Assembly (NCBI GenBank): GCA_003049465.1
Contig: PYSS01000085.1
Coordinates: 87,330 to 151,329 of the forward strand
Source: Magnaporthiopsis rhizophila
Taxonomy: Eukaryota; Ascomycota; Sordariomycetes; Magnaporthales; Magnaporthaceae
Direction: 5' to 3'
Length of the DNA: 64,000 nucleotides
The translations under genes were made by a program, and so were the position numbers. Below the pieces are notes generated by a model. The model saw only the letters and a program-made list of their open reading frames with translations, did not search any database and was not told the origin of the DNA. This document shows, piece by piece, positions 46,595-56,545 of this stretch (positions are counted from its first letter, which is position 1; each line of letters starts with the position of its first letter).

Positions 46595-48239
46595 TTAAAC
46601 TGAGATGCTGTTGAGTCGAAGCAACACCCTTTCGATGAAGCGCACCCCAATTAGAATCCCATCGTCGCCCCGCATGTCGTCCTCGTCTCCAAAATCGTCA
46701 TTGTCGCGGTCCAGGCACGTGAGGCAGGTGATTACGACGGCCGTGTACAGGTCGCCCATACGCGCGGGTAGGCGCGCTTTCGCCAGCCGGATTAGGTGGT
46801 TTTTGAGCCCGACGCCGATGCGTTGGGCGTCCGACGCCGAGAGGAAAAGGCTGGAGGGTGATGCGTCGTCGGCGGCGGGAACCGCCTCGTCTTCGTTGGC
46901 ACCCCCGCCCAACGGCACGTCGCTCGGACGCGCCCGAAGCTGCTGCTGCTGCTGCCCACTGGCCGCCTCCGACAAAGACTCGACGAAGCTCCGCCCGATC
47001 CCCAGCTCCAGTAGACACACGCCCAAGCTGTACACGTCATGCTGCATCACGTAGTCTTCCTGCGCCAGCGGTCCCTGCCGCGACGGGTGCCGGTACAGGT
47101 CGCGCCGTCAGTCGTCATCGCATCTCCTGGCCGTGTGCGACGTCGCGCCCCTGAACGAGTCGAACCCGACCAGGTACGCGGATCCCATTTCGCTGTTCCG
47201 CCACGTTCCCGCGGCGTCCAGTTCTTGGTTGAGCAAAAGGACCGTCTCGGGCCGGATGTTCTTGTGCACAAAGTCGCACGTGTGCAGGAAGCTGACGGCC
47301 TCGGCGAGCTGGCGCGCGACGCCCAGGAAGGCGGAGAGGCTGACGCGGCTGGGCATATCGCCGGCCTGAAGGGCACTGCGGAGGGTCCATGGGCGTGGTG
47401 GGTGGTCTTGGGTGGTGGGCTGCGGGGGCATGGCGAAGACGAGGTCGATAGAGGACAGACTTTTGGTGGCGGCGTCGCGGTGCTTGATGAGGCCGTGGCA
47501 GGGGAGGACGCCGCTGCCGTATTCGGCATGCTTCAGTTTTTTGACGAGTGCCTCGGCATCGATGCGGACCCGGGCGGGGTCGGCGTTTGGAGCGAATGTG
47601 ATGGTGTCGACGGCGAACAGCTTGGACGAGCCGCCAGCGCGCTGGACTAGTTTCGTCTCAGAATACGCGACCTAAACGGCGGTGGCCCAGTCGAGGCCGC
47701 CGACGGGCAGGCTGACATGGATGTCGCTGGCATCGCCCCTGATGGAGAGGCGGAGCTTTTGAGCTGCCGCCAATTTTGAGCCGCTGCCCTTGGCGACTTC
47801 AGACACTGACGCCTGCGCAGATGAGTTGGACAGCTCAGAATCGATAACCTCGTCGGCGACGCGCAGCATCCAGCGGTTAATGCCAACGCCCTCGCCTTTT
47901 CCTGCTCCCGCCTTGTTTTGAGCATCTCGAGGACCTGGAGCTGGACGCGATAGTGCTCCTCGCCGAGCGAGCCGGCGACGCGGCCCAGGAACTCGATCTG
48001 CACCCTCGTGCGGCTCCACATAGCCTCGAAGGTCACGACCTTTTCTCTCATGGCATCGCTCGCTCCCCTAAATGCCCTGTAGGCCTCGACCAGGATAGCG
48101 CCGTATCTTGGGATGGTTTCCTGTTTGTTAGCCGCTATCTTGCGCTCCAAAGTGTTGGTCTGGATGGCAAGCGGAGGGCGACGCACTTCAGACAAAGGTC
48201 TGCCCCGCCCAGGGCCGCCAGCACGAGCTCTGCCGACAT
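46595..48239 (-). pseudogene. HeLo-type N-terminal domain plus protein kinase, broken
   Basis: Starts at ATG 48,239 (MSAELVLAALGGADLCLKC), which resembles the N-terminal helix of HeLo-like domains. A helical block follows (ANKQETIPRYGAILVEAYRA, LGRVAGSLGEEHYRVQLQVL), then a linker and a kinase-like domain: VSFLHTCDFVHKNIRPETVL (catalytic-loop region with HKNIRPET, as in fungal incompatibility-type kinases), YLVGFDSFRG, then DVYSLGVCLLELG and a C-terminal helical tail. Breaks: a frame change near 48,170, another near 47,880, TAG at about 47,673 (Gln would fit) and TGA at about 47,108 (Trp would fit, in DD-W-RRDLYRHP). HeLo domains in fungi mediate membrane-targeting cell death in allorecognition; whether this gene had that role is inference. 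Acidic residues of a normal HRD motif are absent, so it may always have been a pseudokinase. Confidence 0.68.
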
Positions 48240-48303
48240 TTTTGTTCGTTGGTGATGGCTTTAAGCTTAGGAGTGCTGTTCTCGTTCCCTTTGCCTCGCG
48301 TAG

Positions 48304-48905
48304 ATGTTTCGTTGTTGCCTGACCACCCCGCCGCAACCGCCGCAGCCTCAACAGCCATATTCACAGTATCTCCAGGCGATGGGGACAGCGCTACAACCGC
48401 CGCCACCTCACCAATCATATGCGCTGATGCCTCAATCGCCGCCATTGACGATGCGGAGAAACGAGTGCTTCCTCCCGCGATACGGAATAAACCACGATGT
48501 TATCATGGCCGACATCTGCCGCTATCTAGGCGATGATGCCCAAATACGCCCCGGTTACGTGGAGGTTCGTTTCTTTAGGGGGCATATACCTAACTTTAAA
48601 TGTTCCTGTCTCGCTAACAATTCCTTCTCTTCTCGCGAACAGGCGAACGGTGTCAAAATCCCAGGCTATCACATTAGCTCGTACAGGGCCTTAACAAACG
48701 TACGTGTTTATAAAGCATAAAAAGAATACCGTTGCGGCCTTTCGAATGCAATACATTTTATAAGGTTGGTAACAAGACGTATGATTTAACTAAAAACGCT
48801 CTTCCACTTCAGGGTATGATTATCTCGCTTAGAGAGGATTCGCGAATAAGGGCGGAACAGATACGCAGGATCACGTATGACCCCGTAGGGACATACTGGA
48901 GGTAA
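48304..48905 (+). CDS. Small conserved Pro/Gln-rich protein (three exons)
   Basis: Exons 48,304-48,564, 48,643-48,699 and 48,813-48,905 join in phase 0 at both introns, giving 136 aa. Intron 1 runs gttcgt...gaacag and intron 2 runs gtacgt...cacttcag with a ctaaaaac branch-like site. The first 50 residues are Pro/Gln-rich. The conserved core is MRRNECFLPRYGINHDVIMA, then DICRYLGDDAQIRPG, the 19-residue middle exon NGVKIPGYHISSYRALTN, and a helical basic end (REDSRIRAEQIRR). I recall similar short fungal proteins with a FLPRYGI...ADICRYLG core and no assigned function. The start lies only 64 bp from the start of the kinase pseudogene on the other strand, so the two share a promoter region. An earlier start cannot be excluded. 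Confidence 0.75.
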
Positions 48906-49386
48906 TTAAAATAGACGCTTTTTGTTTTTCTTTTCCTTATTAAAGAAATCGCCATTTCACTGTTAATTTCGTCACCGGACTGAAAGCGAGGCATTTGACG
49001 CGTTTGGACGACAGTAAGTACTGTCTTTGCAAACGGCGGAAAGTCATCATGGATGTGGTTGCCACATTCAACTCAACTTGTCAGGCAGCGCCCAGGAGGC
49101 TATTTTCTCGACGACATCAACACCGCCAGTGACGAAATATGGCAACAGAAGGCCGCTTGCACCCAACTCCCTTTCCCAATTTGCAAAGGCCCGTGATCCA
49201 GCTACCGTGGCAAGCCACTGCTGTACTTTTAGGATGTAATTATTCGATTCTCTGGCCAGACTATGGTCTAGCATCTCACCAGCAATGTTTCTATTTCGTA
49301 CACGCTTGTTCTTTCCTTGGCCTTTCCCAGCCGGGCCAGCCACCCACCCCACCCCACCCGTCGCGCCTCCTCCTCGACCGGGTATA
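48906..49386. other. Intergenic, convergent 3' ends
   Basis: Lies between the 3' end of the small plus-strand gene and the 3' end of the zinc-finger gene. No gene seen. Confidence 0.5.
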
Positions 49387-50274
49387 TCACGGCGGCACGC
49401 CCGCCCCGCCGTGGCTCTTGGTGCAGTGGCACTTGAGCGACGGCAGGGTGGCGTATGACTTGCCGCATACGCCGCACACCAACGGCACCGCCGGCCCGGC
49501 CAGCGTCGGCGCTCGGCGCGGCAGGTCCGGGTGCTTGGCCTTCTCGTGGGACCGCAGCGAGCGGTCGTGCCGGAAGGCCTGGCGGCACCTGTGGCAGAAG
49601 TTTGGCCCCTCCTTGCCACGGTGCGTCTCCCTGTGGTGCCGCTTCAGGGCGGACCACAGGGAGAAGCGGGCGCCGCAAAACGCGCACCCGAACACCCTGT
49701 CGTTGTCGTCGTCGTCGTTCTTGTCCTCGTCCTCGTTCTCGTCCTCTTCGAGGATCGTTTCGGGGGGCGCGGGGGCCAGGGCTGCGGCGGACGAGGAGGC
49801 GGCGGCCGGAGGCGGAGGAGCGGAGGAGAGGGCGATGGGGGTTCCCTCCAGCCTGAACTTGATAGGCATGATGGGGTGGATCTCGAGGGGATCCCAGGCC
49901 AGAACGATGTCCTTGACGCGGTTCTCGGACTCTTGGTCGAGCTTGGCGTCGGTAGTGATGATGCAGACGCTGGCGTCGAGGTCTGCACGGTAGTTGACTT
50001 CGGGAGCGACGAGGTCCATGGCGAACCGGATCTCGTTGCGGAGGAGGCTGCCGACGCGGCGCAGGGGGTCTTTCTGGCTCATCCTGGCTTGTTGGGCGTG
50101 GTACGGGACGTTGCAGAGGACGGCGAGGCTTGAGTAGTAGTTTTCGTATCCAAGCAGGTAGAGACGCTTGGGTACTGGCTCTGCTGGAGAGACGAGCAGG
50201 CTTGCTGAGAGAAGACGGGCAGGTTTGACCGAGTATCGTTCGGGCAAAGAGAGACAGGAGACTACAAAGGCCAC
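49387..50274 (-). CDS. C2H2 zinc-finger protein
   Basis: Single open frame of 295 aa. Three fingers lie in the C-terminal third: CAFCGARFSLWSALKRHHRETH (about residues 196-218, two Cys and two His in the classical spacing), CHRCRQAFRHDRSLRSHEKAKH (about 226-248) and CGVCGKSYATLPSLKCH followed by CTKSH (about 266-288). Ahead of them is a Pro/Ala-rich stretch and a strongly acidic block (EEDENEDEDKNDDDDNDR), and before that a unique N-terminal region (YLLGYENYYSSLAVL, RNEIRFAMDLVAPEV). Such proteins are usually nuclear and bind DNA; the target is unknown. The start at 50,274 is the first ATG of the frame; another in-frame ATG lies at about 50,082 and an upstream exon is possible. Confidence 0.72.
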   Translation of the reverse strand: MAFVVSCLSLPERYSVKPARLLSASLLVSPAEPVPKRLYLLGYENYYSSLAVLCNVPYHAQQARMSQKDPLRRVGSLLRNEIRFAMDLVAPEVNYRADLDASVCIITTDAKLDQESENRVKDIVLAWDPLEIHPIMPIKFRLEGTPIALSSAPPPPAAASSSAAALAPAPPETILEEDENEDEDKNDDDDNDRVFGCAFCGARFSLWSALKRHHRETHRGKEGPNFCHRCRQAFRHDRSLRSHEKAKHPDLPRRAPTLAGPAVPLVCGVCGKSYATLPSLKCHCTKSHGGAGVPP

Positions 50275-51893
50275 GCTTCCAGTCGGAGAAGAGCGAGCGG
50301 ACTTGTAAAGGTATCGTCCAGTAGAAGATGGGTACGTCGAGGCTTGGGGAAGCAGTGGTTCAGCCGAATATGACGAGAGAGCTTGAGATTCTTGCTCGAG
50401 TGGTCTTGGAGATACGCGCTTCTTGACGACGAGGGACAGGCGAGCCTCGGAGAAGTGTATTTGCTAGAGATTTTGAGAGCAGGGCAGGACCTGCGAAGAC
50501 GATATCACTGTCCGAAGGAAGATGGGCGGCCTTAGGATAGTATCGTTTGATCCGAAAAGGTCTAGCACGTCTGTCGGCTAAAATGCATCGAGTATAGAAA
50601 AGGAGGTAGCAACTGTCGAGTGACTATCAGCTCGAGCTGAGAGAAGCCGCAGCAAGGTGGGCGGAATACTGTTATGCTCGAGTTTTTCTGGCGAGGTTGG
50701 TCCGAGAAAAGATCTTGCGGTTGAGGCGGCTTTGAGAGAGGTCTGAGAAGATCTCCCGCGAGGTCCATCCTCTCTGATACGAACAGGCGAGCTGCACAAG
50801 AAGGAAGGCCCCACCCAGCAGCAACAACCTCGCCCACGCGTCCTTGCCGGAAAAGAGTATCATAAAATCTTGCCGGCACGAATAGACCGAGCTTTGCCAC
50901 TAATATGAAATAGACAACAGAAAGACATGTTTCTAGCTGCGACCGCATAGCTTCCTGCCCAGCCACGGCCAACAGATTCTTACCACTCCAAGATTCCAGT
51001 CCTATTTGATAGCAAGATCTAACCTTGAATTTGGCTACTTTGCTGCAAAAGTGCCTTGATTATCCACTATCCCGGCAATGTCAAAGGAGCATCATAACTG
51101 AGATATGGGTGGAGAGAATCCGTACCAGAGACCACCAGGCCTAGCGCAACGGCGCAACGGCACAAAAGATTATTTGAATGATTGTTGATTCGAAACAGCC
51201 TCCGGTGATCCTATGTATCTTTATGCAGACAACTCGGGCTTAAGCAAGACTACCATGTGGGCTCTGCCTCTTTTCGGTTGAGTAGAATGGGTGACAAATA
51301 TCTGGATATCGACCGTCACGGTGAACGAGATAAGCTAGGATTTTATCAACCGTTCCTCGACTTTGGGAGTCATAATAAAGGAATGCCGAAAACAACTAGG
51401 CAAACAGAACACGCAACCCAGAAAATAGGATTACACAAAAAAAAAAAAAATCGGTCAAAAAAATTCCCAGCGGAAACAATATTGAAGGGAAGAAATGGGG
51501 AAAAAGAAAGAAAAACAGGAAAGGAAATAGGAAAGGAATTAAAGATAAATAATTATGCAACTGCTTCTTTGTTTTGAACAAAAGTTATTTATTGTTGCGA
51601 TGTACCTGATGCGTTGGCGGGCCTTTTAGTGGATTTCTTTTTTTTTTTTTTTTTTTGTGGTCCGCCATAATCCTGGCTCGTCTGCCAGTGAAAAGTTTTG
51701 CAAGGCTAGATACACGCCAAAAAGGTATTTAAGGTCCTCTTACGATACGTCTCGGTATGGCGATGTCTAGCATGGTGTTTGCAAAACCACCATCATGTAT
51801 AATTATGCCCCCGAGCGCACAGGGTGAATCGACAGTTTCCCCGTTAATTACCAACTCTGCGAATCAACCAAAGAAAAGATATAAAACCCCTGT
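50275..51893. other. Long gene-poor stretch
   Basis: No convincing frame. A 136-residue minus-strand frame at 50,562-50,972 has no domain and I do not support it. Contains an A13 run near 51,438 and a 22-base T-rich run near 51,634, with moderately AT-rich flanks. Confidence 0.5.
51630..51656. repeat. Poly-T run
   Basis: Homopolymer of about 20 T in otherwise unremarkable intergenic DNA. It could be a tail of a retroposed sequence on the minus strand, but no body or target duplicate was found. Confidence 0.7.
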
Positions 51894-52502
51894 TCAGCAA
51901 AGATCCTTGACCAAAACATCAAAGTACAGGTCACCCCTCAGCGGCGTGCCGTTCTCGGGCTGCCCGTACGGCCACGGCCTCTTCTCGCCCGTCTTGACGT
52001 ATCCGCGCCGCAGGTACCACGCGATGAGCTCCTCGCGGGTCCAGATGACCGTCATCTCCATGCGGCGCGCGCCGAGCGTGTCCCGCGCGTACTCCTCGGC
52101 CCTCGCCAGCACCGTCTTGCCGAACCCGCCGCGCTGCTGCTCCGGGTCGACGGCGAAGAGGCCGAAGTAGCAGGTGGCCGCCGGGTCTGGGCTTGGGGTT
52201 TCGCTGCTGCCGCCGCCGGGCTTCTGGGCCAGAACGACCTCGCAGCAGGCGATCGGCGCCGCGGCCTCGCCAGCGGGGAAGGCGATCAGCACGGCGCCGA
52301 GTGGGTCGTTGATCTTGTCCAGCAGGCCGGCCGGGTCGATGCGCTGGCCGCCGATGAGGTCGGCCTCTGTGGTCCAGCCCTTGCGGCTCGGCTCGCCCCG
52401 GTATGCGGACTGGACGAGAGGTTGGAGGAGGGGCAGATCGGCGTTGGTGGCCTTGCGGATTGTCAGGCTCGACAACGGTGGCGTCGGTGCTTCCTCGGCC
52501 AT
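51894..52502 (-). CDS. GNAT-family N-acetyltransferase
   Basis: 202 aa from the ATG at 52,502 (MAEEAPTPPLSSLTIRKATN), which matches the usual position of the first strand of the GNAT fold. An in-frame ATG at 52,598 would add 32 residues unlike the family. The fold is clear: TIRKATNADLPLLQPLVQSA at the start, CYFGLFAVDP as the core strand, the acetyl-CoA pyrophosphate loop Q-QRGGFGK (R/Q-x-x-G-x-G pattern), the following helix TVLARAEEYARDTLG, and the last motif IAWYLRRGYVKTGEKRPWP. It would move acetyl from acetyl-CoA to an amine; the substrate cannot be read from sequence. No break seen. Confidence 0.9.
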   Translation of the reverse strand: MAEEAPTPPLSSLTIRKATNADLPLLQPLVQSAYRGEPSRKGWTTEADLIGGQRIDPAGLLDKINDPLGAVLIAFPAGEAAAPIACCEVVLAQKPGGGSSETPSPDPAATCYFGLFAVDPEQQRGGFGKTVLARAEEYARDTLGARRMEMTVIWTREELIAWYLRRGYVKTGEKRPWPYGQPENGTPLRGDLYFDVLVKDLC

Positions 52503-53022
52503 TTTGGTGTCGATTTTTTTTCTTTCTGGAAGTATTAGGTTGAGCGATCTTGAATGTGTGAAAAAAGAAGTACTAGCCCGAGCGGGGAGTTGTTCCACGA
52601 GCTGGGGGAGATGACTGGATCTGCAATTGGGGTCTTGGATGCGGTGTAGACGGCCCGTCCCGATATAAACGATGACTGGGAATGTCTTCTTCCTATCGCC
52701 TGGTGTTCAGGAGGGCTATAAAAAGGGCGCAGGTGTCATTACTCTCCCGCCGTGACAGAGGCGCGCCCTACACGTGACTCACAGCGAAGAAGGGCAGCTG
52801 AAAAGGAGGGGTGGGACCTGGTGGTTTGGTGGGGTGGAGGCCGATGCCGGCGTTGGAGCTGGATAGGTAGCCGTCATGAGGCCAAGCGATCGAGACGCTC
52901 CAATGTTGGTTGTGCGGGGTGCTTGTCAAAAATGTCTCGCTTTGCGCCTTTGGACAGCATCGCATTGAGATTGACAGGACGACTGCCCACGCCGGTGAAC
53001 GTTGCCAGAGACACTTCCATGG
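52503..53022. other. Intergenic, promoter side of the acetyltransferase
   Basis: Upstream of the acetyltransferase and downstream of the DUF1989 gene. A tataaaaa motif lies near 52,719. No gene seen. Confidence 0.5.
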
Positions 53023-54154
53023 CTATTGCGAAGTCGGGATCTCCTCGCCCATTGGAATGCCCAGTCCATGTGCTCCGGCGTACTTGGATCGCTCCGCTGG
53101 CTTCCAGCCCTGGGCCGCGAGGAAGTTCTTGTCTTGGATCTCGTACACTTCAACCTTGAGCGGCCGACAGCATTTGATCATCTCCTGCTCGCTCGCGGCC
53201 CCGAATCCCCAGAGGGACAGATCTCCGCCGGGGCATGTGCCTGTCGTCGAAGGACATAATCTTTTGTCAGTCATAGATTCGGACAAGGGGAACAGAATAT
53301 GGGTGGCGAGAATGGAGGTATCAGGACGGCGGAACAGGCAGACTTACTCAGCGCAAGCAAGAGGTCCTGCTCTGCAAAAAGCTCAATGTAGTCGCCCGCC
53401 TCGGCGGGACAAGGGTTCATAAAGTACCGGCCCTGGTCGTCGAGACCGGTGACCTGGAACAGGTTGATGACGTCGTGTACGTCCTGCTCGTTGAGTCCAA
53501 ACGGCAGGACGGCGCGGGTCAGGTTGCTGTGGCACTGATAGTCATAGGTGCCGCCACTGAGGACGTTGTTGATGTAGGGGTCGCAGCGGGTGCCGAGCAG
53601 GTCGTGGACGCGACCGCCGTGCTCGTCGACACCGTACCACGACAGCGTGTCGGCCACGATGGTGGCCAGGGGCCGCATGCCGGGGAGGCATGACCACAGG
53701 CGGTCGTGGGTGCTCACGTGCGAGGCGTGCAGCTGCTTGGTGCGGCTGGCCCAGAAGCGCTCGCGGGGGTTGTGGGCATTCCAGATGTTGAGGTCGCCTG
53801 GATTTGGGGTAGTCGCGTTAGCTCTGGCCGTGACAGGCGACCAAATACCGGTCTCTAGGAGGCAACACAGGAAAATGGGACAACTGACTTACCAACCTGC
53901 GGCCCCTCGGGCGTACTGATGCGGGCGATGGACCCGGCGGGCGCCTTCCAGGCCCTGCCGGACCGGATCGGCAGCGTGAACTCTTCGACGAGCACCCGCG
54001 GCGCCGACTGTATGCGGTCATACACGTCCTTATCTACGGTGAGTGCCGAGCCTGGTTGCGGCAGGTAGGCCGGCACGGGTGGCGGGATGGGCTTGCGGGC
54101 AGCGAGTCTCTCGGCCGCCGTCGGCCTTGGCCGGGGTGCGGGGTTGGATGACAT
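53023..54154 (-). CDS. DUF1989 urea-carboxylase-associated-like protein (three exons)
   Basis: Exons 53,893-54,154, 53,348-53,797 and 53,023-53,240. Introns are 53,798-53,892 (gtaagt...aatccag) and 53,241-53,347 (gtaagt...cgacag), both in phase 1, giving 309 aa. The joined product reads EGPQV|GDLNIWNAHNP and LLLALS|TCPGGDLSLWG, continuous with the DUF1989 family (PF09347), whose bacterial members accompany urea carboxylase. Other family blocks: GRAWKAPAGSIARIS, MRPLATIVADTLSWYG, GTRCDPYINNVLSGG, VINLFQVTG and MNPCPAEAGDYIELFAEQD. Cys and His residues in these blocks are probably metal ligands, by analogy. I chose ATG 54,154 (MSSNPAPRPRP); an ATG at 54,355 in the same frame would add 67 residues that look mitochondrial-presequence-like but are not needed by the family. 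Expected to act on a small nitrogen compound; no urea amidolyase gene is adjacent. Confidence 0.88.
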
Positions 54155-54509
54155 GGCTTTGGGGACTGAACGAGACGGATATTTCTCGAATATTCGGCTT
54201 GCGGCGACGGGAGTATTGAGAATTGCGGTAGCGAAATTGGCGCTGGCTTTGTTGGCTTGTGTGCGAATTGATTTTCGGTGGGATTTCAGAGCTTCCAGCT
54301 GTCGGGTCTGGTGTCGGCAAGCTGGGAGCCTGGTCAAATATCGAGAGCGGGACACGACGAACCATCACGGTACTTTGCCCTCATTTTTGATTCACGTGCT
54401 TTACGTATGGAGCAAGAATTCAGGACTCGTTTTCTCGGGGATGATAGTAATGATATCTATTTAAGCCGCAACAAGTCCGATCTGCCTCGGTCTCAGGCCC
54501 ATGGTCAGT
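54155..54509. other. Intergenic
   Basis: Lies between the DUF1989 start and the end of the small Gly-rich gene. No gene seen. Confidence 0.45.
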
Positions 54510-54803
54510 CTAGTTGGTTTTCCACTCGCCCGCATCTCTCGAGCTCTTGGCCACGCCCTGGGTCCCGCTCTCCACCGCCGTCGCCGCGTTTCCGATCCCG
54601 TCGCCCAGCGGCTTCCCCGCGCCCCCCGTGATGCCCGAGACGGTCTCGCCCACGCCGCGACCAGCCCCGCCGACCACCCCGCCGACCGTGTTGGTCAGTC
54701 CGGAGACGGTATTGCCGAGCGCCGACGTGCCCGCCTTGGCCACGCCAGTGACGCCGCTGTTCTCCGAGTCTTTGGAGGACGAGTTGTTGAGACGGCCCGA
54801 CAT
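54510..54803 (-). CDS. Small Gly/Ala-rich LEA-like protein
   Basis: 97 aa with no intron. The sequence is a run of imperfect repeats rich in Gly, Ala, Thr and Val (TSALGNTVSGLTNTVGGVVG, GRGVGETVSGITGGAGKPLG), each with an amphipathic-helix look, framed by a polar start (SGRLNNSSSKDSE) and end. The pattern resembles short stress-induced, desiccation-type fungal proteins, but no family signature is certain. The codon pattern and lack of stops in a repeat-like frame argue it is real; a plus-strand frame over the same bases is a shadow. Likely soluble and small; function unknown. Confidence 0.6.
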   Translation of the reverse strand: MSGRLNNSSSKDSENSGVTGVAKAGTSALGNTVSGLTNTVGGVVGGAGRGVGETVSGITGGAGKPLGDGIGNAATAVESGTQGVAKSSRDAGEWKTN

Positions 54804-55612
54804 ATTTTGCTAGGAGGAACAGTCGACGTGTTTTGCGCGAATGCTGCGGTGCCTGGTTAGCATATTGACGTCTCCAATCGTCGACTGCCAGTGTCATCCG
54901 GCACGGTAGAACCCACAGTAAAAAAATTGCGGTGTACCGGTGGTGTGCTGGAATGTGCGTGCTTTCTTCAAGTTTTCATGCCCCAGCGGCGGAGTACGTC
55001 TTTTGTTATATACTACACAACCAGCATTCTCGACATTGTCTCCCAATTACCATCGTCTACCATGTTCCCACAGCTAATGAGTGGCGCGTCGCCGGATATC
55101 AGCACTAAAGATCAGCGACGTCATTTTCACGAGCTTCCACTCTCGGAGCTCGGCACAATCGACGATTGGTCGTCCATCATCCAGTAGGGTTCTGCCTTGT
55201 CGCCTCAAGACCACCATCCCTGGCGCAGGGCTACGTCAGAGGTAGCCGTGGTTAGCATGCAAACATGTGTGACGTGAAACATCAAAACAAGGATAACGTA
55301 GTCGCTCGCAATGCTTTCCGGGAATTCTTGGCGACGGTTGACATCAGGCGGTCTTAGTGGTGTTTGATAGACCAAGTCGTGAGGGGTCCCAAGGGAAAAA
55401 ATAGCTCTCCAAAGAACAGTTTGCAAATTGCTTTTGAACATGAACTCATCATCGTATTTCCACACCCAGTCTAGGGTATCCTCTGCTTCCCACAGCCGTA
55501 TATACAAGTTGGGTATGGGGTGGGCGGCAAAATCCACAGCGAAGGCCAGCCCCTATATCGTAACAATGAACAAGAATTGAAGTAACCGTGAAGACGAGCG
55601 CCACTGCCTGAT
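54804..55612. other. Intergenic, no supported gene
   Basis: A 110-residue minus-strand frame (55,205-55,537) and a 98-residue plus-strand frame (54,891-55,187) exist, but neither has a domain, repeat or clean promoter context. Confidence 0.45.
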
Positions 55613-56545
55613 TTAGGCAAGGGTGGTGTCGACAACAACGGGCCTGTGGTCGCTGAACATGACGTCGCCCTTGACGTTGTTGATGGCCTCGTACGACTTC
55701 GCCTTGAAGGGCTTGGCCGACATGGGGCCGAGCCACGCGAAGTCGATGCGGGCCTTGCCGTTGTTCTTGAACGAGGTAAAGGTGCCGTACTCGCCCTTGC
55801 GCGCCTTGGCGTCGACCATGTTGTACGAGTCCTCGAGGACGCCGAGCTTGACCATGTTCTGGTACGCGACGTCGTTGGGGTCGGCGTTGAAGTCGCCGGT
55901 CAGGATGATGGGCAGCATGGCCTTAGGGTCAGCCTGCTCGGCCTGAAGCTGCTTGATCTGGTCCATGGCGATGGCGACGCCCTTCTCACGCGCCTCGGAG
56001 CTGACGTTGTCGAGGTGGGTGTTGGCGCGCAGCACGCGCTTCTTGGTCTTCTTGTGCTCCAGGATCGCCATGGTCACGATGCGGGTCGAGCCGGCGCCGA
56101 AGCTCTTGGACGGCTTGTTGGGCGTTGTCGAGAGCCACCTGGTCCTTTCTACGATCAGGTTCCAGACGTCGGTCCGGTACAGGATCGGGCTGAACTCGCC
56201 CTTGGCCTTGCCATTCTCGCGACCGGTTCCGACCGAGGCCCAGTTGCTCCCCAGGGCATTGAGGATGTCCTTGCGTTGGCCGTCGAGCACCTCCTGGAGG
56301 CCTATGAGAGACGCACCGCCGCCGGCGGTGGCTGCCTTGTCGGCATCGGCGATGGCGCCGATGACGCCAGGGGCGCGGCAGCTGTTGCCGCATGTCGCAC
56401 TGCCCCAAACTTTCTCCGGCGCCTCGGGTTTGCCATTAGCGTACCTGATGTTGAACGACATGACTTTGATGTCAAGGGCATTGGCCATGCTGGTGGCTCC
56501 GAGGAGCATGCAGAGGACGGAGCTAAAAATGTGCATTTTTACCAA
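55613..56545 (-). CDS. Secreted endonuclease/exonuclease/phosphatase-family protein
   Basis: 310 aa, one exon. A signal peptide covers about residues 4-24 (MHIFSSVLCMLLGATSMANA) and is followed by the EEP fold with all catalytic blocks: MSFNIRYANG (Asn), GLQEV (metal-binding Glu), RANTHLDN (His), LTGDFNADPND (Asp and Asn), RIDFAWLG (Asp) and FSDHRPVVV (general-base His with Asp). Two Cys near residues 50-60 (SATCGNSCRAPG) could form a disulfide. Family members of this form are Mg-dependent phosphodiesterases acting on DNA, RNA or phospho-lipids; the substrate here is open. Secretion suggests a role outside the cell, such as nucleic-acid scavenging. The start may be 56,545 or the ATG three codons later. 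No damage seen. Confidence 0.9.
   Translation of the reverse strand: MVKMHIFSSVLCMLLGATSMANALDIKVMSFNIRYANGKPEAPEKVWGSATCGNSCRAPGVIGAIADADKAATAGGGASLIGLQEVLDGQRKDILNALGSNWASVGTGRENGKAKGEFSPILYRTDVWNLIVERTRWLSTTPNKPSKSFGAGSTRIVTMAILEHKKTKKRVLRANTHLDNVSSEAREKGVAIAMDQIKQLQAEQADPKAMLPIILTGDFNADPNDVAYQNMVKLGVLEDSYNMVDAKARKGEYGTFTSFKNNGKARIDFAWLGPMSAKPFKAKSYEAINNVKGDVMFSDHRPVVVDTTLA

Noticed and set aside
50562..50972. 136-codon minus-strand frame
   Set aside because: No recognisable motif, and three overlapping frames of similar quality on the same strand; probably chance.
51430..51660. A and T homopolymers as a SINE or LINE tail
   Set aside because: No body sequence, promoter boxes or target-site duplicates found around them.
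55205..55537. 110-codon minus-strand frame with a protein-like look (LWEAEDTLDWVWKYDD)
   Set aside because: Could be the last exon or a fragment of a lost gene, but there are no supporting splice sites or family match, so not listed as a gene.
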